Part shown: positions 9,276 through 17,786 of the stretch, piece by piece
Numbering within the stretch: the first letter of the stretch is position 1
How the letters are laid out: each line of letters begins with the position of its first letter
Assembly: GCA_050246015.1 (NCBI GenBank)
Contig: JBFWWU010000007.1
Location: 1-64,000 of the forward strand
Source of the DNA: JTS-AC122 sp050246015
Lineage (GTDB): Bacteria > Planctomycetota > Phycisphaerae > Phycisphaerales > UBA1924
Direction of reading: 5' to 3'
DNA: 64,000 nt
Notes under the pieces: model-generated
Database searches by the model: none
What the model was told of the DNA's origin: nothing
What the model saw: the letters and a program-made list of their open reading frames with translations, nothing else
Translations under genes and position numbers: made by a program

Positions 9276-11363
9276 ATGCAGAATCGCTTTGGCCTGAAAG
9301 ACTTTGTGCTGCTCGTGCTGATCCTCGGCGTCGGCGTGAGCGTGTGGCTCGCGATGTTCCAGCGCGGGCGAGAATGGGATCGACTGCAGGACCTCAACTC
9401 CAAGATCTCCGCTCAGGAAGCGGCGCTGGGCCGTCTCGAACGCGCTCAGAGCGATCAGCGGCAGTTGTCCGCCGACGACCGCCGCGCGATCAAGGAACAA
9501 CTCGACCAACTCACCGCAGGCCGGCAGGAACTCGTCCAGATCATGGCCGGGCTCAGCACCAAGCTCGACGCCGTGCAGTCCGGCGCCACCGATGCCGCCG
9601 AAACTCAAAGGCGACTCGACGACATGCTCGCCCGCATCAACGCGGTCTCCGCTTCAGCCCCCGCCGCGTCGTCCGCCGCCGGCGGCGCTCGCGACTCGTC
9701 CTGGGCACGCCCCGGCGTCGAGATTCAATGGCAGCCCGACTGGGACTTCGCCACAGACCCTCGTTCGCTTCCCGGGTTCCGAGAGGGAGGCGAGTTCACC
9801 GAAACCTTCGAAGCCCAGCCCGCCAAGATCACCCCCGTCCTCAACACCGATGTCTACGGCCGCCGCATCATCGACCTCGTCGTTCAATCACTCGGCGCCT
9901 ACGACCCCAAGACCCTCAAACTGCGCGGCGTGCTCGCCGATGCCTGGCAGGTTGATCCCGACGGCCTCTGGCTTCGCGCCCACATCCGTCCCGATGCCAA
10001 GTTCAGCGACGGCATCAAAGTCACCAGCGAGGACGTCCGCTGGTCCTTCCATGACTTCATCATGAATCCGCAGATCGAGGCCGAACGCGACCGCTCGTAT
10101 CTCCGCGATTCCATCAAGAAGGTCGAGGTCATCGACGAGCTCACCGTCGAGTTCACCTTCTTCGAGCCGCTCTTTCTCAACGCCGACAACGCCCTGGGGC
10201 TCTTTGTCATGCCGGCCCACTTCTACTCAACCTTCTCCCCGGCCGAACTCAACAAGGCCACCGGCCTGCTCATGGGCTCCGGACCCTACAAGCTTGAGCG
10301 CCTCACCCCGGGGAACGAATGGTCGCCCCCCGCTCCGGTTGTCCTGGTGCGAAACGAGTTCTTCTGGGGTCGGCGGTCCCCGATCGCCACCATGCGTTTC
10401 AAGGCGATCGACAACGAACTCGCCCGCCTCACCGACTACTCCAACGGCGGATCCGACATGGTCACGCCTTCCGCGCCGCAGTTCGTCTCCAAACGCGACG
10501 ACAAGGACTGGCGCAAGACCACCCGGAACCTCGATTGGGTCAATATGCGGTCCGGCCGGTCCGGGATCATCTGGAACTGCGGCGGGCGAGGCGGGCCCAC
10601 CGGCAAGCCCACCCCGTTCGCCGACAAGCGCGTCCGCCAGGCCATGACCCTGCTCCTTGACCGCGAGAAGATGGTGCGCGACATCTGGAAAAACGTCGGC
10701 GTGGTCGCCAAGGGCTTCAACAACCCCGGTACCCCGGGCTCCGATCCTGATCTCAAGCCCTGGCCCTACGACCCGGCCCGCGCCAAGGCACTGCTCAAGG
10801 ACGCCGGCTGGGAGGACCGCGACAACGACCGCATCCTGGAAAACCGCGATGGACAACCCTTCGTCTTCGAGCTGACCACCTTCGGGGGCGGCGAAATCGC
10901 CGAACGCATCGGCGTCTTCGTTAAGGATGCCTGCGCCGCGGCCGGGATCCGCGTCAACATCCGCGCCATGGACTGGTCCGTCGGCGAGCCAGTGCGCCAG
11001 CAGCGAGATTTCGACGCCATGATGATGGGCTGGGGCGCCAACGCGCCCGAATCCGACCCCAAGCAGATCTTCCACTCCGATTCGATCAACAACCAGGGCG
11101 ACAACTTCGGTCAATGGAACTGCCCCGAGTCCGATGCGCTCATCGAGCGGGCACGGCGGGAACTGGACCCGGCCAAGCGAGCCGAGCTCTGGCGTGCCTG
11201 GGAGCGCGTGATGCACGACGAGCAGCCGTACACCTGGGTTCGCGTCCAGCCCTGGGTCAGATTTGTCAAGGCCGACGTTGGAAACGTGAACATGTACCCC
11301 AAGGGCCTGGAACTCTGGGAGTTTTTTCGCGGCGGGGCGGCCGCCGCGAACGCCGGCAACTGA
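9276..11363 (+). CDS. Membrane-anchored peptide ABC transporter substrate-binding protein
   Basis: A 695-residue protein. Residues 9-27 are a hydrophobic anchor without a cleavage or lipobox motif, 34-120 form a heptad-rich probable coiled coil, and after an Ala/Ser linker comes a full SBP_bac_5 (DppA/OppA-like) domain: VQSLGAYDPKTLKLRGVLAD, FTFFEPLF, GSGPYKLERL, ADKRVRQAMTLLLDREKMV and the C-terminal DFDAMMMGWGA. It would bind peptides in the periplasm and pass them to the two permeases encoded next. An N-terminal coiled coil before this domain is unusual. ATG 9276 precedes the hydrophobic segment and replaces a longer, unsupported frame. Confidence 0.88.
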   Translation: MQNRFGLKDFVLLVLILGVGVSVWLAMFQRGREWDRLQDLNSKISAQEAALGRLERAQSDQRQLSADDRRAIKEQLDQLTAGRQELVQIMAGLSTKLDAVQSGATDAAETQRRLDDMLARINAVSASAPAASSAAGGARDSSWARPGVEIQWQPDWDFATDPRSLPGFREGGEFTETFEAQPAKITPVLNTDVYGRRIIDLVVQSLGAYDPKTLKLRGVLADAWQVDPDGLWLRAHIRPDAKFSDGIKVTSEDVRWSFHDFIMNPQIEAERDRSYLRDSIKKVEVIDELTVEFTFFEPLFLNADNALGLFVMPAHFYSTFSPAELNKATGLLMGSGPYKLERLTPGNEWSPPAPVVLVRNEFFWGRRSPIATMRFKAIDNELARLTDYSNGGSDMVTPSAPQFVSKRDDKDWRKTTRNLDWVNMRSGRSGIIWNCGGRGGPTGKPTPFADKRVRQAMTLLLDREKMVRDIWKNVGVVAKGFNNPGTPGSDPDLKPWPYDPARAKALLKDAGWEDRDNDRILENRDGQPFVFELTTFGGGEIAERIGVFVKDACAAAGIRVNIRAMDWSVGEPVRQQRDFDAMMMGWGANAPESDPKQIFHSDSINNQGDNFGQWNCPESDALIERARRELDPAKRAELWRAWERVMHDEQPYTWVRVQPWVRFVKADVGNVNMYPKGLELWEFFRGGAAAANAGN

Positions 11364-11423
11364 TCCGAAAAGTTCGACCCGACTCGGCCTCCGACCGCGC
11401 GCGATCGCCTCCTCCACACCGAC

Positions 11424-12962
11424 ATGGGAACCTACCTCCTCAGACGAGTCCTGCTCATGATCCCGACCTTGATCGGGATCACCTTCCTCGTGTTCATGCT
11501 GGTGGCGCTCGCGCCGGGCGGCATCGGCGCCGGCCTCAGCGTCTCCGCGGGCGCCATGCAGAGCCAGGCCAGCGTCGCACGCACCCGCGCCATGCTCGAC
11601 GACCGCTACGGACTCGACGATCCGGCTCCCGTTCAGTACATCCGCTGGCTTGGCCGCATCTCCCCGATCAAGTTTGGAACACGCGACCTCGTCGGCCCCG
11701 GCAACGTGCTGATCCGTTCGCCGAAGGTGATCAAGGATCCGCCGCTCTGGCAGTGGTTTGTTGACCAACTCCCCGCCCCCCCGAAGCCCGCCGAGCGATA
11801 CGCCGAGATGCAGTCAGTGGGTTTTCCATCGGCCGAGCGCACCGAGCGGTTCAAGGAGGCCGACCGCCACTATGCCGACGCCCGTGCGGAGTACATCGGG
11901 CACGTGACGTCCTTCAAGGAAGCCCTCGGCGCGTACGCGCGGGAGATCAGTCTGCCGCGCGGCGTGGACAGCAAGGGGCAGGGAAGGCCGCGGGTCCTGC
12001 GGGCGCACTCGCCGGACAAGTCCTCCGCGTCGTTCCAGAAACTCCACGCCGCATGGAACAACGTCGAAACTGCCCTGCGAGACGCGAAGCAGGCTCGGGC
12101 CGATTTGCTGGCGGCGTTCCAGAGCGGGCCGTACCCCAAAGCCGGAGTGCCGATCATCCCCGGTATGCTGAGCCTCACCAAGCCCGACTTCGGCGTCACC
12201 TTCACCGGCAGCCAGCCGGTGATCGAACTGGTCGCCAAGCGCCTCCCCGTTACGCTCCTGATCAACCTCATCGCCTTTCCGATCATCTACCTCATCGCGA
12301 TCCCCGGGGGCATGCTCGCTGCGACCAAGCGGGGCAGCGCGTTCGACGTTGGGTTCGGGACGGTCTCGATCGCGATGTGGTCCTTCCCCGTCGTGCTCGC
12401 GGGCGTCCTGGCCATCGGTTTTCTCGCGAACAAGCAGTACCTTCCGCTCTTCCCGGCCAGCGGGCTGCACGACAACAACGCCGACGCGATGCGCCTCACG
12501 CCCCACCTGGCCGAAGGCGCCTTCCATCGCGGGTATCTGCTCGACACGCTCTGGCACATCTGTCTTCCCGTGATCTGCCTGGTCTACGGGGGGTACGCCG
12601 TGCTCGGAAAGCAGTGCCGCGCCGCGATGCTTGATAACTTCAGCGCGGATTACGTCCGAACCGCCAAGGCCAAGGGTGTCTCCGCGAAGGACGTCGTCTT
12701 TCGCCACGTATTCCGCAACAGCCTCCTGCCGCTCATCACCATGTTCGTCACCATCTTCCCCGCGATGCTGGCGGGCTCCGTCATCATCGAGAAGATCTTC
12801 TCCGTGCCCGGCATGGGGAGCCTGATCCTGGAAGCGATTCAGAACCGCGATCGCGAGTTGCTGCTCGCCAACACGCTCATGATCGCGACCGTCAACGTGT
12901 CGGCGCTGCTGCTGGCGGACGTGCTCTACGCCCTGGCCGATCCACGCATCGCCTACGACTGA
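11424..12962 (+). CDS. Peptide ABC transporter permease (DppB-like) with large insertion
   Basis: A 512-residue inner-membrane permease. The N-terminus MGTYLLRRVLLMIPTLIGIT and the RYGLDDPAPVQYIRWLG segment are classical DppB. The usual continuation (FTGSQPVIELVAKRLPVTLL) appears only after about 170 extra residues (about 82-254), which are largely charged and helical, probably periplasmic. The C-terminal half carries the transmembrane domain and the EAA-like cytoplasmic loop around DYVRTAKAKGVSAKDVVFRH. DppB proteins normally have 300-340 residues. It follows the binding-protein gene by 60 bases and precedes the DppC-like gene, forming one operon; no ATPase gene is adjacent. Confidence 0.9.
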   Translation: MGTYLLRRVLLMIPTLIGITFLVFMLVALAPGGIGAGLSVSAGAMQSQASVARTRAMLDDRYGLDDPAPVQYIRWLGRISPIKFGTRDLVGPGNVLIRSPKVIKDPPLWQWFVDQLPAPPKPAERYAEMQSVGFPSAERTERFKEADRHYADARAEYIGHVTSFKEALGAYAREISLPRGVDSKGQGRPRVLRAHSPDKSSASFQKLHAAWNNVETALRDAKQARADLLAAFQSGPYPKAGVPIIPGMLSLTKPDFGVTFTGSQPVIELVAKRLPVTLLINLIAFPIIYLIAIPGGMLAATKRGSAFDVGFGTVSIAMWSFPVVLAGVLAIGFLANKQYLPLFPASGLHDNNADAMRLTPHLAEGAFHRGYLLDTLWHICLPVICLVYGGYAVLGKQCRAAMLDNFSADYVRTAKAKGVSAKDVVFRHVFRNSLLPLITMFVTIFPAMLAGSVIIEKIFSVPGMGSLILEAIQNRDRELLLANTLMIATVNVSALLLADVLYALADPRIAYD

Positions 12963-13035
12963 TTGCCCTTGTCCAGAACGCCGTTTTCGCCGCCGACGGT
13001 GCGGCTCATCCTTCACGTCCGACCAGAACCACCGA

Positions 13036-14604
13036 ATGCCGCCAACCCCCTCTCCATCATCCGTTCGCACGCAGTCTGCCGAGGCGGTCACTGGCGTACA
13101 ACTCATGCAGGGCATCGGCATCGTCGAGGCCCAGGGATTCTGGGCGGATGCTTGGAAACACGTCCTGAAGCGCAAGACCGCGGTGGTGGCGCTGTGCTGG
13201 CTGGGCTTCCTGGCCGCGATGGCCGTCTTGGCCCCGTTCTTGGCCAGCGGCCACCCGATCAGCCTCCGCGAGACATTGGCCGACGGCACCGTCCGCGTCA
13301 CTCACCCCTTCCTCGATTACATCAAGAACACCGACATCATCCTCCTGCTAGGCGTCCCCGCGGCCCTCATCTACATCTTCTCGGCGCCGAAGCCGGGGTC
13401 CGCTCGGGCCCGCTCAAGCAAGGCCGCCGGCCGCGCCGAGCGCCTCGGGGCGTGCATTGTCGCTGCCCTGCTCACCCTTCTCATCGTGGTCGCATGCAAC
13501 GTGATCCAGGGCGCCGGCTCCGGGCGCGATGCGCCCGCTTGGGCGATGAGCATGGCCGCGCCGCTGCTGCTCGTGCCCGGCCTCGGTCCCGTCGTGAAGG
13601 GTGCGGTCTTTGTCTCCATCGTCGTGTTCTTCATCGGGTGCGCTCTCCCGTTCATCGCTTCCTTCCGCGCGCGTCTGGTCATCACGTTCCTCGCGTGCCT
13701 GCTCGCGGGCTCGGCCACCTCCTTCAAGTGGACCAGGCCCCTGGAGAGTTTCGACTACGTTCAGCGCGAGATGCGAGGCGAAGTGCAGGCCACCTACACG
13801 CTCGTGCCCTGGTCACCCAACCAGCGCTTCACGTCGCTGGACCGGACGCCCCCGGGGACTGATTTCAGCCAGATGATGGCCCAGCAGGGCGAGTCCCATC
13901 CGCTCCCGCCGCGACGATTCCTGCTCGGAACCGACGGCCTGGGGCAGGATGTGCTCGCGCAGCTCATGCACGCGTCGCGCCTCTCGATCTCCATCGGGCT
14001 CGTCAGCACCGGCATCGCCGTGCTCATCGGCGTGACCCTCGGCGCGCTCATGGGCTATTTCGGCGGCGTCGTCGACCTCCTGCTCTTCCGCGTCGTAGAG
14101 GTCTTCATGGCCGTGCCGCTCCTGTTCCTGCTGATCGTCGCCGCCGCCGTCCTCCCTCCCGAGATGCGCTCGACCTACGTCATGATGGCCATCATCGGCT
14201 GCTTCACCTGGACCGGCGCGGCACGCTTCACCCGCGCCGAGTTCATGAAACTTCGCTCCCAGGACTTCGTCCAGTCCGCCAAAGCCGTCGGGCTTCCTCT
14301 TCGCGCCATCCTGTTCAAGCACATGCTCCCCAACGGCGTCACGCCCGTGCTCGTCGATGCCTCCTTCGCGATTGCCGCCGCCATCACCATCGAAGCGACC
14401 CTCAGCTTCCTCGGCCTGGGCCCGGTCGATCAGGCCTCCTGGGGAAAGATGCTCGCCAGCGCCCAGACTACCGACGGGCTCTTCAAGTGGTGGCTCGCGA
14501 TCTTCCCCGGCCTGGCGATCTTCCTGAGCGTGCTCGCCTACAACATCGTCGGCGAGGCGCTCCGCGACGCGATCGATCCGAAACTGAAGAAAGCACGCGT
14601 CTAG
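13036..14604 (+). CDS. Peptide ABC transporter permease (DppC-like) with extra membrane region
   Basis: A 522-residue permease partner of the DppB-like protein. After the first helix (about 49-70) there are roughly 220 extra residues with several additional hydrophobic stretches (near 101-116, 138-155, 170-205, 212-228). Then the canonical DppC core begins with LLGTDGLGQDVLAQLMHASR (about 296-315). The EAA-type loop FMKLRSQDFVQSAKAVGLP contacts the ATPase in this family. Usual DppC length is 280-320 residues. Its stop overlaps that of the convergent pseudopilin gene. The ATPases needed for function must be encoded elsewhere. Confidence 0.9.
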   Translation: MPPTPSPSSVRTQSAEAVTGVQLMQGIGIVEAQGFWADAWKHVLKRKTAVVALCWLGFLAAMAVLAPFLASGHPISLRETLADGTVRVTHPFLDYIKNTDIILLLGVPAALIYIFSAPKPGSARARSSKAAGRAERLGACIVAALLTLLIVVACNVIQGAGSGRDAPAWAMSMAAPLLLVPGLGPVVKGAVFVSIVVFFIGCALPFIASFRARLVITFLACLLAGSATSFKWTRPLESFDYVQREMRGEVQATYTLVPWSPNQRFTSLDRTPPGTDFSQMMAQQGESHPLPPRRFLLGTDGLGQDVLAQLMHASRLSISIGLVSTGIAVLIGVTLGALMGYFGGVVDLLLFRVVEVFMAVPLLFLLIVAAAVLPPEMRSTYVMMAIIGCFTWTGAARFTRAEFMKLRSQDFVQSAKAVGLPLRAILFKHMLPNGVTPVLVDASFAIAAAITIEATLSFLGLGPVDQASWGKMLASAQTTDGLFKWWLAIFPGLAIFLSVLAYNIVGEALRDAIDPKLKKARV

Positions 14605-15413
14605 CGGTAGATCCCGTCGTCCCAACTCGCCGGATTGATCAACTCGGATTTCGGCGCGAACCGCGCATGTCCATCGATAAACACGGCGTTGGCGCCATCG
14701 TTGTGCCGCTCGGGCGCGATGCGGTCGCTCAGCCGGAACTCGACCGGGCCGCCCGGGATCAGGTGGTCGCGGTGCCACAGGTCGTACATCTGCGCCAGCG
14801 CCATGTCCGACCCGTCGGTCTGCGAGAAATAGTTCGCGATCGTCCCCTGCGGATCGTCTGTGAAGCACGTGAGATAGAGCGTGTCGGCCGGGCGCTCGTG
14901 CCGGCTGAGCGGCGTGGGCCCGCGCCGGTAGCGCGTGTCGTTGAGCCCGCGATAGTCCGGCACCCCCGCTGTCAGGAACTTGAGCCCGTTGTTGACATAA
15001 TGGATGTTGTGCCGATCCGGCGGTCGCGAGGGATCCTTGTAGTACGGCGCCTCGGCAAACCCGTCATTCATGTCAATGTTCGGGCCGGCTCGCTCGTCAA
15101 GGTACAAGCGCAGCGCGACCGGCCAAGGCAGCCGGTCTCTCGCGTGCGGGGGATTGATCGGGTTGTACGTCCCCTCCCGCGGCACCCACTCCTCGTAATC
15201 GTGCCCATACATCTGTAGCGCCATGCCGATCTGACGCTGGTTCGAGAGGCACTGCGTCGCGCGGCTGAGTTTCCGCGCCTGTCCCAGCGCCGGCAGCAGA
15301 ATCGATACCAGGATCGCGATGATCGCCACCACCACCAGCAACTCGATGAGCGTGAAGCCCCGACAGGATGGCCGGGAAAGCGGACAGCGACGCGCGAGCG
15401 TGGATCGCGGCAT
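14601..15413 (-). CDS. Prepilin-like protein with H-X9-DG tail
   Basis: A 270-residue protein with a type IV/type II prepilin leader: basic leader, cleavage between Gly19 and Phe20, then TLIELLVVVAIIAIL with Glu24 at the conserved fifth position. The C-terminal part carries the H-X9-DG signature (HNDGANAVFIDG) typical of the very numerous planctomycete pseudopilin-like proteins. It is probably processed by a prepilin peptidase and placed in the inner membrane or a pseudopilus; the function of this expanded family is unknown. It is monocistronic, convergent with the DppC-like gene. Confidence 0.9.
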   Translation of the reverse strand: MPRSTLARRCPLSRPSCRGFTLIELLVVVAIIAILVSILLPALGQARKLSRATQCLSNQRQIGMALQMYGHDYEEWVPREGTYNPINPPHARDRLPWPVALRLYLDERAGPNIDMNDGFAEAPYYKDPSRPPDRHNIHYVNNGLKFLTAGVPDYRGLNDTRYRRGPTPLSRHERPADTLYLTCFTDDPQGTIANYFSQTDGSDMALAQMYDLWHRDHLIPGGPVEFRLSDRIAPERHNDGANAVFIDGHARFAPKSELINPASWDDGIYR

Positions 15414-15491
15414 ACATGGAGCATACCCCGTGCGGCGCAGTCCGCAACTCCCACCATGCCGCCGCCTCCATGCAGGTGGTCGGAGATCGGT

Positions 15492-16550
15492 TTATGACGA
15501 TCGTGGCGAGTGTGCCGGCTGGGGGGATCTCTGCGGTTTGGTCCCCTTTCGCATGCTGCGCATCACCCAGAGTGTGGACAGCCCCCCGACGGGGATGATG
15601 ACGCAGAGCTCCGCCGCCCGCATGCAGGCGTCCGCCACGAGACCGACCGTGGCGTCTCGCACCACGCCCCGCACTCGCCCGCCGTCGTCGCGCGGCGCCG
15701 CCTGTTCCACTTCGCTTCCCACCGCGGTCAGCCCCACCGCCCATTCCCGCAGACCGAACTGCACAGGCGTGACCATCGCCGCTTGAGCGCTGACCGTCAC
15801 GCTCGCGGCACGCACTGGCGTAATCGGATGCCCGATCGCTGCGAACACCAGCCAGTACCGCACGAACCACAGGCACATGTCAAGATACCGGAAGAGCACC
15901 GCCGCCGGCCAGCGCCAAAACGAACCGGCACGCTCCACTCGCGCCCGCGCCGCGACGCAGACGACGACCAGCACCAGCAGCGGCGACAGGCCCCACTGCG
16001 CCAGGACCCGCCACGAGCCCGGATCGTCGGCCCCGGCCTGTTTGGCGCGGCTGCTCATCTCGCTCGCCACAAGCACCACGAGCACGAGCAGCGACAGCGC
16101 GAGGATCGAGCATGCGATGGCTTGCGCCATGACCTTCGCGCAGTCGCGCACGCGCATGCCGTGGTACTTCTTGTGATACGCCACTCGGCCGATCATGCCC
16201 AGTCGCATCGGGAGCATGTTGAGCAGCCACGCCGAGCCGATCAGGGGGAGCATCTCCCGCATCGGCACGCGGGCGTAGCGGCCCGTGAGGACGCCCACGG
16301 TCGCGCTCGTGCAGATCCAGTTGACGCCGGGCAGGAGGACGATCAGGCCCAGGACGTACCACTCCGCGCCCGCGAGCGCGACCAGCGCCTGATCGAGTTG
16401 AGCGCGATTGGCGAGGATGGCCCAGACCGCCGCGGCGATCAGCACGAGCCCGATGAGCACCGCCAGCACCCGGATGAGCGGGAACCGACCCGGCGCCGGC
16501 TCCGCCGCGCTGGGGGTTTCCGGGTCGGTGTTCGCGCTCCGCTTGAACAT
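15492..16550 (-). CDS. Polytopic membrane protein, lysylphosphatidylglycerol-synthase TM-like
   Basis: A 352-residue integral membrane protein with about eight hydrophobic helices. The layout and the segments WLLNMLPMRLGMIGRVAY and TPVQFGLREWAVGL resemble the flippase-like domain shared by MprF N-terminal regions and related (UPF0104-type) proteins, in which the late GxxE segment is conserved. No C-terminal lysyl-transferase domain is present. ATG 16550 was chosen because the longer frame lacks coding character. It diverges from the next gene with about 50 bases between starts, so the two share one promoter region. Confidence 0.65.
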   Translation of the reverse strand: MFKRSANTDPETPSAAEPAPGRFPLIRVLAVLIGLVLIAAAVWAILANRAQLDQALVALAGAEWYVLGLIVLLPGVNWICTSATVGVLTGRYARVPMREMLPLIGSAWLLNMLPMRLGMIGRVAYHKKYHGMRVRDCAKVMAQAIACSILALSLLVLVVLVASEMSSRAKQAGADDPGSWRVLAQWGLSPLLVLVVVCVAARARVERAGSFWRWPAAVLFRYLDMCLWFVRYWLVFAAIGHPITPVRAASVTVSAQAAMVTPVQFGLREWAVGLTAVGSEVEQAAPRDDGGRVRGVVRDATVGLVADACMRAAELCVIIPVGGLSTLWVMRSMRKGTKPQRSPQPAHSPRSS

Positions 16551-16602
16551 GGCAAAGCATACCGGGATTGCTCGCCGGGAGCGGCGCGCCGATAATGAGA
16601 CA

Positions 16603-17481
16603 ATGTCCCGCAGCCGACGAACCCCGCTCTTTGAGGTCATGCGCGAGACCGATCGCAAACTCGCGTCGCCGCCCGCCGTGGTGGCCCCGCCCAGGCGATC
16701 GGACTCGGCGCGCGGGACGCTGGAGCGATCCGGGCCGGTAGAGGTGTTCCCGCGCATCAGCCCGGGGGAGCGAGCCCCGGGCGCCGAGCGTCCGGACGCG
16801 GACGAGAGCGCCGCCGAAGGCGCAGGGGTGGCCGGTGGAGGGGTGACACGCGGCCTGTTCGTTTCGTATCCCGGGCTTGGGATCGCGGCGGGCATCGTGA
16901 TCGTGGCCCTCGTGCTGGTCGCCGTCATCTCCTATCGATCCGGCGCGACCGACGAGCGGAACCAACTGCTGGCGGCGAGGAATCAGGCCCCGCCCGCTGA
17001 TACGGGCGTTCCTTCGCTGGTTGATACCGGCGGGGACCCGGGAAGAGCGACGCCACCGGGAGAGCCGCAGGGGCCCGCCGAGAACTCCGATTCCGCATCG
17101 GGTCAGCGGCCGGCGCCCGCAACGTCCTTGCCCGTGCTGGGCGAGGATCCTCGCGTTCGCGGTTCGAACTATCTGATCGTCGCGACGCTGTTTCTGAATG
17201 ATGCCAAGGCGGCGGCGCAGTTCCTGACGGACACCGGCGTCCCGTGCGTCGTGGTCGCGCCCGAGGGCAAGTCGCCCGACGCGCTGGCGCAGGATCGACG
17301 GGCGAACTGGATCGTGATCGCCCGCGAGTGCCTGACCAGCGACGAGTACCGCCTCCCCACGTCATCCGCGCGCCGCTCGGACCTGGAGCGCCGCGTGAAG
17401 GCGCTCGGGCGGCGCTGGAAGCAGGACCAGCGGGGTGCAACCGATTTTTCCGATTGCTACTGGGACAAGTACGGCAAGTGA
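16603..17481 (+). CDS. Single-pass membrane protein of unknown function
   Basis: A 292-residue protein I do not recognise as a named family. Visible are a basic, proline-rich cytoplasmic N-terminus (about 1-85), one strong transmembrane helix (about 93-110, GIAAGIVIVALVLVAVISY), a low-complexity Pro/Gly linker, and a C-terminal globular domain (about 185-292). The latter starts GSNYLIVATLFLNDAKAAAQF and resembles a SPOR-like fold in pattern only. The product would face the periplasm. It is divergent from the flippase-like gene. Confidence 0.7.
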   Translation: MSRSRRTPLFEVMRETDRKLASPPAVVAPPRRSDSARGTLERSGPVEVFPRISPGERAPGAERPDADESAAEGAGVAGGGVTRGLFVSYPGLGIAAGIVIVALVLVAVISYRSGATDERNQLLAARNQAPPADTGVPSLVDTGGDPGRATPPGEPQGPAENSDSASGQRPAPATSLPVLGEDPRVRGSNYLIVATLFLNDAKAAAQFLTDTGVPCVVVAPEGKSPDALAQDRRANWIVIARECLTSDEYRLPTSSARRSDLERRVKALGRRWKQDQRGATDFSDCYWDKYGK

Positions 17482-17558
17482 CCGCGAGGGCGGAGCAGGA
17501 AACGCGTTCCCACTCGGCATATGATCGAGGCCCCGGCCATGCCGCCGGGACCGCTTCT

Positions 17559-17584
17559 TTCTCGCATGGTGCGGGAACGGTTTT
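17559..17584 (+). terminator. Possible intrinsic terminator
   Basis: TTCTCGCA pairs with TGCGGGAA (8 bp, one G-T) around a 3-base loop, followed by CGG and TTTT. It lies about 80 bases after the preceding stop codon. The stem is short, so support is modest. Confidence 0.4.
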
Positions 17585-17628
17585 CTAAGGTCTTCAGGCC
17601 GCCCCTTGGGGGCATGTGACCACGAAGT

Positions 17629-17649
17629 GCCCGGCGATTCCAGCCGGGC
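17629..17649 (+). promoter_or_regulatory. Hairpin in the rpsA leader
   Basis: A perfect 7-bp stem GCCCGGC / GCCGGGC with a 7-base loop about 140 bases upstream of the S1 start codon. Many bacteria autoregulate S1 through its mRNA leader, so this may be a regulatory element, but nothing else supports that here. Confidence 0.35.
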
Positions 17650-17786
17650 CAACGGGTCCGAATGAGTTGAACGTTCACACGCTCGAACGAATCGCACCCC
17701 GGACGACCACGTCCGGCTGGCGATCACACCCGGTCAAGCCCGGGATGGCTCCTCACGTCGGCCCCGGTGTTTGTTGAAGGATTCCC

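Larger units (their letters stand above)
17482..17786. other. Spacer between membrane-protein gene and rpsA
   Basis: About 300 bases. They hold a possible terminator (17559-17584) and a strong hairpin (17629-17649), both listed separately, and the rpsA ribosome-binding site GAAGGA at 17776-17781. No open frame is convincing. A clear sigma-70 promoter was not seen, although TTGAAC at about 17661 is a possible -35 element. Confidence 0.6.

Noticed and set aside
10227..11768. 513-codon frame antisense to the substrate-binding protein gene
   Set aside because: Asp/Arg/Gly/His-rich shadow; the sense strand has a clear SBP_bac_5 protein.
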